From the NCBI RefSeq assembly GCF_954871325.1, contig NC_088776.1, positions 22,058,508 through 22,122,507 of the forward strand: a DNA stretch of 64,000 nt, read 5' to 3'. The notes under the pieces were generated by a model. The model saw nothing but the letters and a program-made list of their open reading frames with translations. It ran no database searches and had not been told where the DNA came from. This DNA is from Gordionus sp. m RMFG-2023. Taxonomy: Eukaryota; Nematomorpha; Gordioida; Chordodea; Parachordodidae. A program made the position numbers and the translations under genes. Shown here piece after piece: positions 46,552-57,426 of this stretch (its first letter is position 1; every line of letters begins with the position of its first letter).

Positions 46552-46683
46552 TAAATACAAATTTTAAATAATTCGTTAAATTTTCGTAACTTTTTTATCG
46601 ATTCGGAAAACGCGTATAAATAAGAAAAAATATAACTTTTATTTCTTGCTAATACGCCATTTGGCGTAAGTCTATCATCTCCC
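46552..46683 (-). repeat. Right terminal inverted repeat of the Mutator-like element
   Basis: An inverted copy of 20419-20545, ending TCTATCATCTCCC and followed by the 10-base duplication GGTTATTAGT. Its inner part was cut off by the pogo insertion and lies at 32690-32738. Confidence 0.85.
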
Positions 46684-46693
46684 GGTTATTAGT

Positions 46694-47335
46694 AGAGGGA
46701 CATAATGAGGGTGATAGATTGGGTAAAGGTGACTATCGGTACATGAGATAATGAGAGGATGGGTGAATGATGATGAAATTGGGAGGATGAAAAATGGAAA
46801 TGATGATGAGAGAGGTATGATGGTTTACCGAGGACGTCGAGAAGTGTCGCGACCGTTTGGTATTGAAGCACAGAGGGGTAGTAATGTGGTGTGTTATAAA
46901 TGTGGTGTGGGGCATATTGCGGTGGTCATATTTTAACGTATTGTCCGGATAAAGAGATAGATTGCGATGTGCATGTGGAAGGTTATAGCATAAGGAAAAT
47001 GTCTGGATACAAGAGAAGTTTTTTCACAAAGGGGAGAAAGTTTGAATGCTATTAGTGTGAGGAGTATGGTGGAGCTAGCAGCGAAAGGAGAAAATAGATA
47101 TCGAATGTGCGTTTTAAATGCTAAAGAAAAAGAGCATTGGGCGAGAGATTACGATGTGAAATGACTATATGGTTATGAAAAAAAGAGAATTCAGGCCGAG
47201 GCGTTGAGAACGGAGAGGTAAGAGGGAAAAGAGAGAGCAGTGAGAATGTTGCAGGGAGATGATAGAGAAAACCGAGTATATCTTTTGAGTCCGAAGGTGT
47301 GAATTAATATAAATGGGAAGAGAGTGTGCATGTTG
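46694..47335 (+). pseudogene. LTR retroelement A, Gag zinc-knuckle region and protease start (fossil)
   Basis: After the MULE, the retroelement resumes. GIEAQRGSNVVCYKCG and GHIA show a CCHC knuckle near 46890-46925, further Cys/His-spaced text follows to about 47160, and INGKRVCMLID at the end is the run-up to a retropepsin active site. The element is cut there at about 47335. It is heavily broken and old. Family (gypsy or BEL-like) is not decided from this part. Confidence 0.6.
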
Positions 47336-47425
47336 ATATTAATTCAATTTTTATATGTTTTTAAAATTATATAATAATATATTAGAATAGCACATACTAT
47401 AATTAATATATTACAGTATTAATTT
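47331..47425 (+). repeat. Dispersed direct repeat, copy 2
   Basis: A direct match to 3972-4062. It begins exactly where the coding similarity of retroelement A stops, so it marks a junction. Confidence 0.5.
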
Positions 47426-47860
47426 TTAAAACAGGGGTGCATAGGCATCCAAAGACCTAGCGGACGTCCCCGTCTGTTAATTTTATGCTTCATTACTGAA
47501 TTACATTAATATACTAACATTTTGTTTATAAAATATTTTATATTGCCAATTTTATCCGCCCTTCCCCCATCTCGACTACAGCATGTGAATAATGGTTAAT
47601 ATAAAAAAATATCTAAAACTAATCGCATGATCCCCTTTAGATCTTTTTTATAAATTATATAACTATAATGGGTGCCATGCCCAAAAGGTAGGTCAAAAAA
47701 AATATTAAGAATAACAATATTCAATATCTTTTCGGTAACATTAAGAAAAAATTGACCCTACTCTACTTACACATAACTAACAATTATAATTATATATAAA
47801 AAAATAATAAATGTCAAATTTAGTTTTATAATTTGGTTCGATCAGAAATACATAATAAGC
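47426..47860 (+). other. CPSF6 upstream region
   Basis: 435 bases before the CPSF6 start codon. It opens with CAGGGGTGCATAGGCATCC (47441), which resembles a hAT end without a visible partner, then a short C-rich stretch GCCCTTCCCCCATCTCG near 47560. The promoter must lie here or in the transposon DNA upstream; no TATA box was convincing. Confidence 0.4.
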
Positions 47861-50800
47861 ATGATGGCCGATGAAGTTGCTATAGATCTTTACGCTGATG
47901 ATATAGAACAGGATTTTACAACTCAAGTATAAATGAGTTCGTTAATAAATTAAACTTTTTCTTTATAGGAAAATGACTTTGAAAACGAAAATTCTGAAAT
48001 AGATTTATATAATGATGTTTTGACAGAGACTTTACCTATTACAGAAGTATATTTAAATTGCATAATTTTTTAATAGGACATAACTTTTTTAATTATTAAA
48101 TCTTGGATATTCTTAAGGTTATATTGGTTTTAAATTAACATGTTTGAAAAAAGATTTTAACCTTCCAATATAACCTTTATAATATATTTAAATATTCTAT
48201 TTTTATGCCCTTATACTTCCCTTTATTTAAATTTTATTATTATTCCATATATTATAATTATATATATATAATAATGATAAATCAATAGCTATTTTAGTTT
48301 TATTAGCTTTTTTATATAATGATATTGAAGATTAAAAAGCCCTTTTTTACATGTTAATATTTTAACAAGTTGATATATATATAATTTTTTATTACACATT
48401 TATATATTAATTTTGAAACCCTACAAAATAATAATAAATATGACCAGGCTAAAATTGCTAAAAAGTCTGATTTTATTATTATAAATGACTCAATTATGAT
48501 TTTAGCCAAAATAATGATATATAAGCATGAATGCTCATAGAATTTTTAATAATTCACCTGAATTGGGCTCTTTTAAAACCCTAGTGCAGGCCAGTAGCCA
48601 ATAAGCTTCTGTTAAGGAAAAGAACAATATTTTTGGTTGGATTTTTTCTTTTAAGTCTATAGAAACAAAGTATGAAGTGACCTGGATTCCCATGGCTATA
48701 GGGTGGAATATGACACAAATTAAAAATATAGATAAAATATGTTTGCTTATATGATTTAATTAATTTAGCAGGAAGTCACCCATAAAACTTTAAAGACGAT
48801 AACACCTATAATACATATACCTAGATACAGTGGAAAAAAATATTCATTATATATAGGAAATTTATGTTGGGTATATTGTAAAATTTTTTCTGTTAATAAT
48901 TTTTATATTTTTAGTGGACAACTGATGAAGATTTATTGAATACTTTTTATACTCTTGGTGTTAATGATTGTGTTGAAATTAAATTTTATGAAAATCGTAC
49001 TAATGGCCAATCTAAGGGGTATATTAAATTAAACGAGACTACTTATTTCTAATATGATAGCTTTGCTGCCATCCATTTTGCATCTGAAGGATCCATGAAA
49101 ATTGTTTTGGAAAAATTAAGCAAATTGTGATAATTATTTATAAAATTGTTGTTTTAATATATTAATATAGGGAGATAAATGGGCAACATCCCATGGTTTC
49201 TATGTTTACCAAACAAGCTCTGAATCATTTTGAAAGTCAAGCGAAAACCTTGACTGGAGGTAAAATAAATAGATTTGTATATATTAATTTTATAACATAT
49301 ATATAATATTTAATGAATTTTTAAAAAGAAAATTGAATATTTATGAGCCATTATGAATATTTTATTAATTATGTAATAATAATCATATTATATTTTGAAA
49401 TGTTATAAATTTTTAGAATCACTATAAAATCATTTTCCATAAGCTCCATTTCTGAATATAACCAAATTGATCTCTCCCCTGCATCTTATTTTTTTAACCA
49501 ATCATTTATATTTATTTATTGAAACAGAGACCCGTCAAAAAAAGAGCCAGGTTAGTGTAAGTATGGGCATAGGTTCAATGTCTTTACCTCCTCCAGCAAT
49601 AAATATGCCCCCACCTGGACAATACTCATATCCACCACCACCATTGCCTATACCTTCGCAAGGCCCTCCTCCAATATTACCATTTTTACCACCAAGTTTT
49701 TATTATTATTCATGCTTTCCCAATAAATGCACTGTTCCATTTATTTTATTTGATACTAAGTAGAAGTCAAGGCAGCCTCACCCCCTTGGGTTAGGTGGAC
49801 AAATTTTTTTCAAAATATATTGCAATGTAAATAAAACACTTTGACAAAAGTTTTTTAGATTAGATTTTTTTTGCCAATTATAGTGAAAGTCTACCAAAAT
49901 CAGCCAACCTCTTTTTGAATTGTGGAATGGTCTGAATCTTAGCCACCTGATTTGCTATACCAGAAAATGTTAAAATAACAAAATGAATCAATAATATATA
50001 CATGTTAGCATAAATGTGTTTTTTCCAGCAATGTGTAATTTTTTCAATTTAAATTATTTTTTGAGCACGTTTTTTAAAATTTAAAAATATGATTTTTTCT
50101 GAAAATGTATGCCGTCATGTTTTGATTACCTACCCTATGAATTTCAGACAATTTTTCCATGAACTTTTAAACGTAATATAATTTATATAAAATTTTCCAT
50201 ATATTTTTTATATAAATTTTAAATGACTCAAAGGTAACAGCAAAATTGTCTACAATTCATAAGATAGGTATTCCAAACATTATAAAATATATTTCTGGTA
50301 AAATCTGATTTAAAATTTTTAAAAACCCACTTAAAAAATTATTTATAGTTGTAAATATAACACATTGACGCTAACATATATATAAAGAATCAAAAAATGA
50401 TTTATAATTATGTTCTTATAAAAATTTTGATTTTTAAATAGTAAATTGTTGTGATTTCAGTTAGTGACACCTATAAAGCTGCATAGATATCAGTGCATCT
50501 GCAAATTATTTAAGTACTGCCTGGTCAATAGTTTCAAAATAGGTCCAGCTCACCTTGAAATTTTTATGAAAAAAATATTGGTTGTCAGCTTGCTGCCACT
50601 GACTTTTTAATCAGCGGCCACCTCACCTAAAGTAATTTGTTATTGCTATTATGTTATTAATATTTATAATTATAAAATATATTAATTTTTATAATTCTTT
50701 AATAATTATAATATTAAATTTTCTTTATTAATTTAATATTAAATTCTATGGAAATGTTATTTTATTAATTTAATTATTTTATTTTTATGCAATTAAGAAG

Positions 50801-53800
50801 GTATCTGATTTGTTAAAACTATATTTCAATAAATAGATGTTATGTTCAATTTGAATATTTACATTGGCAACCCAAAATACAAGGTATAATAAAAGAGAAA
50901 TCCCGATGCTTTTAGAAAAAGAGAGGAAAAATTAATTCTTTTATTTGTTTATATGACCAGGAATTTTTATTGCTATCCTACAAACCGAAATCAAACAAAA
51001 TAGTTTTATTATTATCCACAACTCAGGGCAGGCTTTAATAAATGAAATAACTCTAACACAAATAGAATAATATTACAACTCCACTGATATGCCATATTGG
51101 ATCGATTATGCTCAATTATTTGTAGTCATAGAAAAACGGTGAGATGACCATTATATAGTGATTAATATTGTCCTTGTAAATTCTTAAATTATTTATAATA
51201 GTAATATGAGTAATAAAAATCGAATTCCATTATCAAGAAGAGCATTTAGCATAAAATTATATGAAATTTAATAAATCTTTGGTTGCAAATATACCTAAAT
51301 TGCATCACTTTGAGACACTCTATACGGGTCATGATCAGAGATATTATAGGGAAAAACCTATTGGAAGAAAGGGAAACATCTCCCAAATCTATTCGTATTA
51401 TTTGCACCATCAAAATTGAGATGTATAACGACAACAATCTGCACTGAAAAAGACATCTATCGGACACACCAAGCATCATGCTGCCATGAATGCGATTTTT
51501 ATAATTAAGTTTTATTTTATATGAAAATATTTGTATTCAATGAAGTTTTATGATTATTTTACAATAAAAATTTTTTCTAAAGCTCAATTGGTTCTAAAAT
51601 TATTTTATATTGTCTTAATTTTTATGATAGATTGGTGGTAACTTGTTCATAAGATTAGTAGTGCAGGGTTAAGGAAAAATGTTTTACACCTGTTCAATTT
51701 TTATGCAATTACATAATGTTACCATTGTCTTACATCGAGATGAACCAAATAGTAGAATGTCAAGAAATGTTTATTGTAAATCTGATTAATACAAAAATGA
51801 TGGAATAAACAATTCACTAATTGGCCTCTGCTGATATCGTGAATGATTTGGAACAAGAAAGTTATTTATTATTATCTCCTTTATCTTCAGCAATGGATAA
51901 TGTTTTATCCTTTTGGAAATAGAGAAGATTGGAGCTGACTAGACTTTTCATTTTAGCCAAATATTGTGTTTCATCTATAAACACTGCCAGTAAATACTTG
52001 AGCATGGATCTGTAGCTGGGCTAACCCTAACCTCAAGAAGATTCTCACTGTCCTTCCAATTTAAATAAAATAATTTATATACATGATAACTATAATTTAT
52101 GAATATAATTTAATGTTTTCAAATTTAGTGTTCATGAAATTTAAAAAAAATTAAGTAAATAAAATTGGCAATTGTTGTAGTGAAAATTTTATCATGTTTT
52201 CGATATAAATGGCATGAAGATCGGCACACCACTGCCAATAGCTTTAAAGTGAAACCCCGCTGCAGATAATTTTTTTATTTCTTAAAACAATAAATTTTGA
52301 TAATTCCAAACTATTCTTTTTGTAAGAAATTAAAATCACCTATTATAAAAAGTTTCCCACTTCCATATTAGTAATTTTTACAAATTGCAAAAAAGTTATT
52401 TTGGATGAAAGAAAAGGGTGCCGATTTTATATCTATTTTAAAGCTGAATCTAGTTTTGTTTAATTTAGATTTGATGCCTCCTCCAATTAGAAACTCAAAC
52501 TTGATTTTACCACCTGGACATATGCCTCCCATGTTACCACCACCTGATCACCATCAAAATTATCAAAGTGATCTAAAAATCAAAGACTCCTATCAATATA
52601 TGGGCTCTAATTATTCGGTAATAATATTATTCTATCAGTTATATAAATTTACAAACACTGTGATATATTTTGGTATCGAGTAATTTAAATCAATATAAAA
52701 CTTTTAGACTGTTTTATAAACATGATTTTGTTATATTAAACAGTAACAAACTAGTTAAGCATAATAGATATTATTTCATATATATTAAATAATTTATACC
52801 AGGAAATATTATGTTCTTTAGAGCATTTTATATTTAAAAAGTTATAAGTAATCGTTAAACGTGGTATTGCAAAAATTATTATTTTATTTAAAGTACCATA
52901 TTTTGATGTTAACTATTATTATCTGCGTTAGTTTGTATTTATCTTTTACCATTATATTATATGAAATTCTATATAATATAAAAGAAAATATTAAAATCTA
53001 GTTATTTTTAAAGTTAAAAATTTTAAATTAATTAGTTGTAGTAGTTATTTTATGTTTTGATTATAATGATACATTAAATATTTTTATTTAAAAAATTTTA
53101 AATTATAGTAATTATGATAATTAATTAGTAGTATAAATTATATTGAATTTTTAGAGTTAAATATATAATAAAAATGTAAGTTATTTTATGTATAATATTA
53201 TTGTATTTTTTATTATGAAAAGTTAAATAATATATTTGCAGTCTTTATTTAATACAAATGTATAATGCAATTCTCAATTATAATAAAATATAGAAATGCT
53301 ACGATTATAAAAATAATTATAGAGTTAACTTTTATAATGTAATTATATTCTTCAACCTATCAAATTAATAACACCTGTAAAAGCAGCAATCAACTCGAAT
53401 CAATCCTTATGGAAGAGGACCACCACCCTCTTCTAATGGTATTGGATTTTATTTTTTGTATGTTATATTATACTATTTTATCTTTTGTAAAATTTTTTAT
53501 CCAATGTTTATATTTTTGAATTATCATAAATCTAAAAAATATTGTAAATTTTATAAATTCTATCAGTTGTTATAATAGAAATGACTTGTAATATTTATAC
53601 AAAATAAAGAACGTTTGAATTATTTGCAATTTACATATTTTTTGAAAATATTATATATATAGACAGTTATCCTAGAGTGGGATTATATCCACCAGTGCCA
53701 AATTTGTACAAATCTCATAGTGAAATAAATGAACGTTACAATGGACACGAATATCATTCCATACCGGCCCCTCACTTAAACCCAGCCTTTTTCCCTCCAA

Positions 53801-54734
53801 TGCCTTCCTCAGATGCTGCTGCGGCAGCAGCTGCAGCCGCTGCTGCTGCGGCTGCTACTCTTCATTCACCTCCCACATCCGCCTCTTCTAGATATCACAT
53901 TTTACATCCTCCTCGAGGCAACATGTTAGTATTTTTCATATTTATCATAAACTTACGCGATTTTAAAGAATCTCAGAAGAAGAGTTCGAAGAAATTATGA
54001 ATCGTAATAAAACCATATCCAGCACTGCTATATCTAGAGCCGTGGCTGATGCTAGTGTCGGTAATTATTATATTAACTTTATTCGAACTAATTACATATT
54101 TAGGCGATTTTGGTGCTGCCATTGAGACATTGATTACAGCAATATCGCTTATAAAACAGACGAAGATATCCCACGATGAACGATGTAAAATATTGATGGA
54201 CTCATTGGAAGATACATTACAAGGAATAGAGTCTAAGGCTTATAGCTATAGGTATATGTAATATACAAATTTTTATAATATAATATTTGCTATTTAGGCG
54301 TGAAAGGGAAAGAAGAGAAAGAGATCACAGACGGGAAAGACAAAGTCCATCTCGAGATCGAGATCATCATCGGGATAGAGACAGGTCACACAGGTATTTT
54401 TTTGATTTTATTATTATACACTAGTGCTTGAAAAATCAAAAACAATCATTTCCAACTTCTAGTACAGTATCTTTTGTATTTTAACTAAAGTAATATATCT
54501 GAATGTAAACCTTTTAGGGACCGGTCAAGGAGCCGTAGACGCGATCGTGGTGACCGATTGATAATGGATAAACGCAGCCCTGCCATATCATCTAATTTGA
54601 CTACTGCGGGTTCTATTGCGCCATCTATGCAGGCCACTTATAATGATTACTTTTACGATGCCACCTCAAACATCGCATCTGCTCCCTCTTCTTCCACTCT
54701 TAGAGATCGTGATCGCGATTATAGGCGTCATTGA
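47861..54734 (+). CDS. CPSF6: Cleavage and polyadenylation specificity factor subunit 6 (CFIm68), 14 coding exons
   Basis: CFIm68 pairs with CPSF5/NUDT21 in cleavage factor Im, which binds UGUA in nuclear pre-mRNA and guides poly(A) site choice. Exons: 47861-47926, 47969-48046, 48772-48870, 48915-49018, 49061-49126, 49171-49259, 49528-49695, 52469-52617, 53387-53438, 53663-53924, 53969-54060, 54104-54251, 54298-54393, 54518-54734. All junctions are GT-AG with matching phases; 561 codons plus stop, close to human (about 551). Start MMADEVAIDLYADDIEQDF. RRM at residues 74-150: LYIGNL (RNP2), WTTDEDLLNTFYTLGVND, NGQSKGFAAIHF (RNP1). Then a Pro-rich middle, a 14-Ala tract, the conserved EEEFEEIMNRNKTISSTAIS and DFGAAIETLITAISLIKQTK, and an Arg/Asp/Glu/Ser C-terminus (RERERRERDH, RDRSRSRRRDRGDR). 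Exon 7 end and the chance of an extra exon in the 2.8 kb intron 7 are the weakest points. It looks intact. Confidence 0.93.
48047..48771 (+). other. CPSF6: CPSF6 intron 2
   Basis: 725 bases, GT-AG, AT-rich, no coding or recognised repeat. Most other introns of the gene are only 40-50 bases. Confidence 0.8.
49765..50640. repeat. Foldback (long inverted repeat) element in CPSF6 intron 7
   Basis: Two arms of roughly 400 bases face each other around about 50205. Left-arm text GATTACCTACCCTATGAATT (about 50126) pairs with GGAATACCTATCTTATGAAT, the reverse complement of 50257-50276. Left ATGTTAGCATAAATGTGTT (about 50003) pairs with ATGTTAGCGTCAATGTGTTA, the reverse complement of 50355-50380. The outer ends share GGGTTAGGTGG / AGGTGAGGTGG. 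The arms are diverged, so it is not recent. The family is unknown; foldback or Phantom-like elements have this shape. Confidence 0.65.
50641..52468 (+). other. CPSF6: Rest of CPSF6 intron 7
   Basis: AT-rich. No further exon was found with matching phase, but vertebrate CPSF6 has an alternative exon in this part of the gene, so a small exon could be hidden. The minus-strand frame 51246-51479 has no recognisable motif. Confidence 0.5.
52618..53386 (+). other. CPSF6: CPSF6 intron 8
   Basis: 769 bases, GT-AG, extremely AT-rich. No coding was recognised. Confidence 0.75.
53815..53856 (+). repeat. CPSF6: Alanine-codon repeat in CPSF6 exon 10 (14 Ala)
   Basis: Fourteen consecutive GCN codons in mixed use (GCT, GCG, GCA, GCC) follow PPMPSSD and precede TLHSPPTSAS. 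The mixed codons argue for selected or old expansion rather than a fresh triplet slippage. Confidence 0.95.
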
Positions 54735-56829
54735 ACACATCAACTATTTTATAACATCTTCATATTTTCTTTTATTTTCATTTAGTTTGATAATATTTAA
54801 AACAAAATAATACACATAGTTCTTACTTTTTATATTCCTTCGTTTTTTCTATAGTATATTGGATTTTTCTGGGAGATAACTTCAGCAAATATTAGATTTA
54901 ATCATTATTCTTAATTTAAAAAATCTCGCTGGAAAAAACTTGGATAGTGAAAAAAAATATAATAAGAAAATATTTTACTTTAATTTTTAATTTAAAAGAA
55001 AAACACTTGTAATATAAATTGTTTAGATAATTTAAATAAATAAACCGTTTTTTTAATAATAATGGTGGGTTTAGCCTTGAGAGATGTGAAACGAAAAATT
55101 GGTAGTTAAATTCCCAGTGGCATCTCATTTTCTGAAAGGGTAAAGTTAAGATTAAAATGGGCGACAAGTATTGGAGTAGGGTAAATAAATTAAAAAAAAG
55201 GCCTAATTGTAAAATCAATTTTTTTGATAGTAGCCCACCTGCAACTTAGTAGTAAAATTTTTTATATCTAGACTTAGTCTGTTGCACCTTTGGTCAGAAT
55301 TTAAAAAAACCTTATAGGTAAGAAATCCCAACTTACAATTATTTTAATGTTATGCATAAAATATAAATATTCATCAATAACTTTCAAGATTTAGATGTTT
55401 ATTTTATCTATTTATTACAAAATATGATATGAAAATGAATAGTTAATATTTCCCACCTTACTATTTTTTTAATTTTATTTAAGGAGCCGATTTACAAATT
55501 TTTTACCGATTAGATCCAATATTTTCCGATATTACTGTAAAAACTATCCTATTTCTATTTGATTTTTATTTACCATTAATCCTTGAACTAATGTAAAAAA
55601 TAAATTTTTTTTAATCAGAAAAAATCAAATATCCACGAATTTTTAAGTTTGTTTTTTTATCCAAAAGTTAATAATAGTTAAAATATAAGCAATGTTTATT
55701 GTTAAATGTAGTAAACTCCTCAATTTAGCCGATTTTTAGGATGGCCAAATTAATTTTAGCCATATTATATATGTCTAAATTCCTCAAATATATTAATACA
55801 TAAGTAGGCAAAATCTCTAGGGGAATTTGGAATTTTAATCATATTTTTTTGATTGGCTAATATAAAAAAAATAGCCTTTTCTTGCAGAGGTAAAAGAAAC
55901 CAAAAAAGCGAGTTAGGACAGCCTCGTAAGCGCTAAAATTTCCTCTTTTTATGTCTAAATGATTTTGAAATTAGACAACATAATGGCATAAACTTGTTAT
56001 AAGATAAAAGAAAATGAGTGGAACGGAATTATATTTACTAAAAGTTGTTTTTTTAAATTTCCATATGCATATTTTATAAGCTTAAGTAAAAATAAATAAT
56101 GATCTAAATCAAAAAAGTAATTTTTAAACATTTGGGTGGGTGTGTAAACAAAATATTGGAGTAAATACTAAATAGGCTAGCATGTAAATTTAAAAAAAAA
56201 TGGGTGGGCAAGCTGGTTAAATCTTTAAAAACTTGCGTATTGGATCTCTTTAAATTTTCAACTTTCCTGCCCATAGTATGGGTGGAGGAAGGGGAAAACC
56301 TATCATTTCAGTTCCCTACATTTTATAACACCCAAACGATTTTTTACTTATTACAAAAAAGCCAATATTTTTACCTAGTTTTTTTTATCACAAAATTCAT
56401 TTTCAAAGGCATTAACCTGGGAAAAATTGTGGAACTGGAATGATGATCCTGGCAACAGTTTTAGAACGTTTCAAAAAAGGATAAAAATTAATTAACTAAT
56501 ATATATATATCTTATTTTCTTAATTATAGTTTGCTACACATAACAATATTAACCATGTTGAGTTTAAGAATAAAGGTAATAAAAAATTTGAAATAATATT
56601 TCAATAGATTTATATTGCTACGAAGCATAATTCCTCAACAAAAAAACCAATAGTCCAGGTATAAAACTGAAACATGTTTTGACCAGAACAAGAAGACAAA
56701 AATGCTTTTGTTCTTTGTCTCCATTCCTTTTTATGGTATAAACATTTTATTTTAACTGAACTGAGTGCTTATATTATCCATATTGGTTCTTATGAAAATC
56801 AGTAAAAAGAATTGCTACATAATTTAGAT
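54735..56829. other. CPSF6 3' flank and intergenic DNA
   Basis: No AATAAA occurs in the first 295 bases. AAATAAATAAA at about 55033-55043 is the first good poly(A) signal. The rest is AT-rich with isolated G-rich words (for example 56095-56110 and 56200-56215); the 79-codon frame at 56204-56443 has no known motif. Confidence 0.45.
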
Positions 56830-57060
56830 TAGTGATCTGCATTGGGCTTAATATTTCAAACTCGGCTCAAAATTTTTGTAAAAAAAGTTTTGTCGGCGTG
56901 AATTTATTTAAATTTAAAAATTATTGTATCCAAAATAAAATTTATAAATTTAGATATATTTAAAAAAATATCCAAAACCCGTACTAGCTTTTTTAAAATA
57001 AATATAGGCCTCGCCTGAAGCCCATTCGGGCCGATACTTTTTCTGATCTCTAATTTAGAT
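56822..57060. mobile_element. hAT-type MITE, 223 bases
   Basis: The element runs 56830-57052. Ends: TAGTGATCTGCATTGGGC and, reverse-complemented on the right, TAGAGATCAGAAAAAGTATC. Perfect 8-base duplication ATTTAGAT (56822-56829, 57053-57060). Non-coding. Confidence 0.75.
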
Positions 57061-57426
57061 ACCTTTGATTGTTTTATGATATTGATATAAATGAGTACAA
57101 AAACATTGACATAAATTTACTCTTGTTGAAGCCTCTATATTTGAAAAATCGAGTGTAGAATTTGGAGCTAGTTCCTTTTTGTTTTAATTGCATAAATTAT
57201 CTAAGAAATAATTTTAATATTAAATATATTTTGTTGAATAAATACAATAAAAATATATATCTTTTACATATATGAAACTATATTATTAAACCTAGTTATT
57301 TATATATTATTTTTATAATCTTTTCAAATCATAAAAGGCGACGATATAGTGTTGTTACCAGGTAGAAGATACTGAATTGAATTAATTTTTTATACATTTA
57401 AAGGTTTTTAATGAAACAACTTTCTT

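Larger units (their letters stand above)
32737..46556 (-). mobile_element. pogo/Tigger (Tc1-mariner) transposon inserted in the MULE right terminal repeat
   Basis: The left end CAGTCAAAACCGTTTAATTG begins at 32739 after a TA. The right end near 46551 reads, reverse-complemented, ATCATTTAATTGC and shows the same subterminal CGCAATTATCCGATTTTTCG-type repeats (32810-32822, 46410-46450). The last bases of the right end are worn. Its minus-strand transposase gene is split by gypsy element 2 (34859-45046). The pogo copy itself, without insertions, is about 3.6 kb. Because the MULE terminal repeat continues on both sides of it, the order of insertion is clear. Confidence 0.8.
20409..46693 (+). mobile_element. 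Mutator-like element (Phantom-type), 26 kb with nested insertions, 10-base TSD
   Basis: The element runs 20419-46683. Its left end GGGAGATGATAGACCTAGGC and right end (reverse-complemented GGGAGATGATAGACTTACGC) continue as a close inverted match through CCAAATGGCGTATTAGCAAG and TTTTCCGAATCGATAAAAAA for about 130 bases. The repeat then extends to about 200 bases if the pogo insertion at 32739 is skipped. It is flanked by a perfect 10-base duplication GGTTATTAGT (20409-20418, 46684-46693), within the 8-11 bases usual for Mutator-like elements. It carries a FLYWCH/DDE/SWIM transposase and an OTU-type protease gene, both plus strand. Its own length without insertions is about 8-9 kb. Confidence 0.85.

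Noticed and set aside
20419-46683. 26 kb element with long inverted ends considered as a Polinton/Maverick
   Set aside because: The TSD is 10 bases (Polintons make 6), no polymerase B, capsid or packaging genes are seen, and its length is explained by nested insertions.
46689-46936. Overlapping frames on both strands at 46.69-46.94 kb (minus-strand His/Ser-rich, plus-strand 46751-46936)
   Set aside because: The minus-strand frames are antisense to the Gag zinc-knuckle text of retroelement A; their composition mirrors its purine-rich strand.
47331-47425. Segment considered as the 3' LTR of retroelement A
   Set aside because: It follows directly after the protease start, with no RT, integrase or polypurine tract before it, and no matching LTR near 7.4-8.1 kb.
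54601-54810. 64-codon plus-strand frame at the CPSF6 3' end
   Set aside because: It is in another frame of the last CPSF6 exon, whose own frame matches the gene and ends at 54734.
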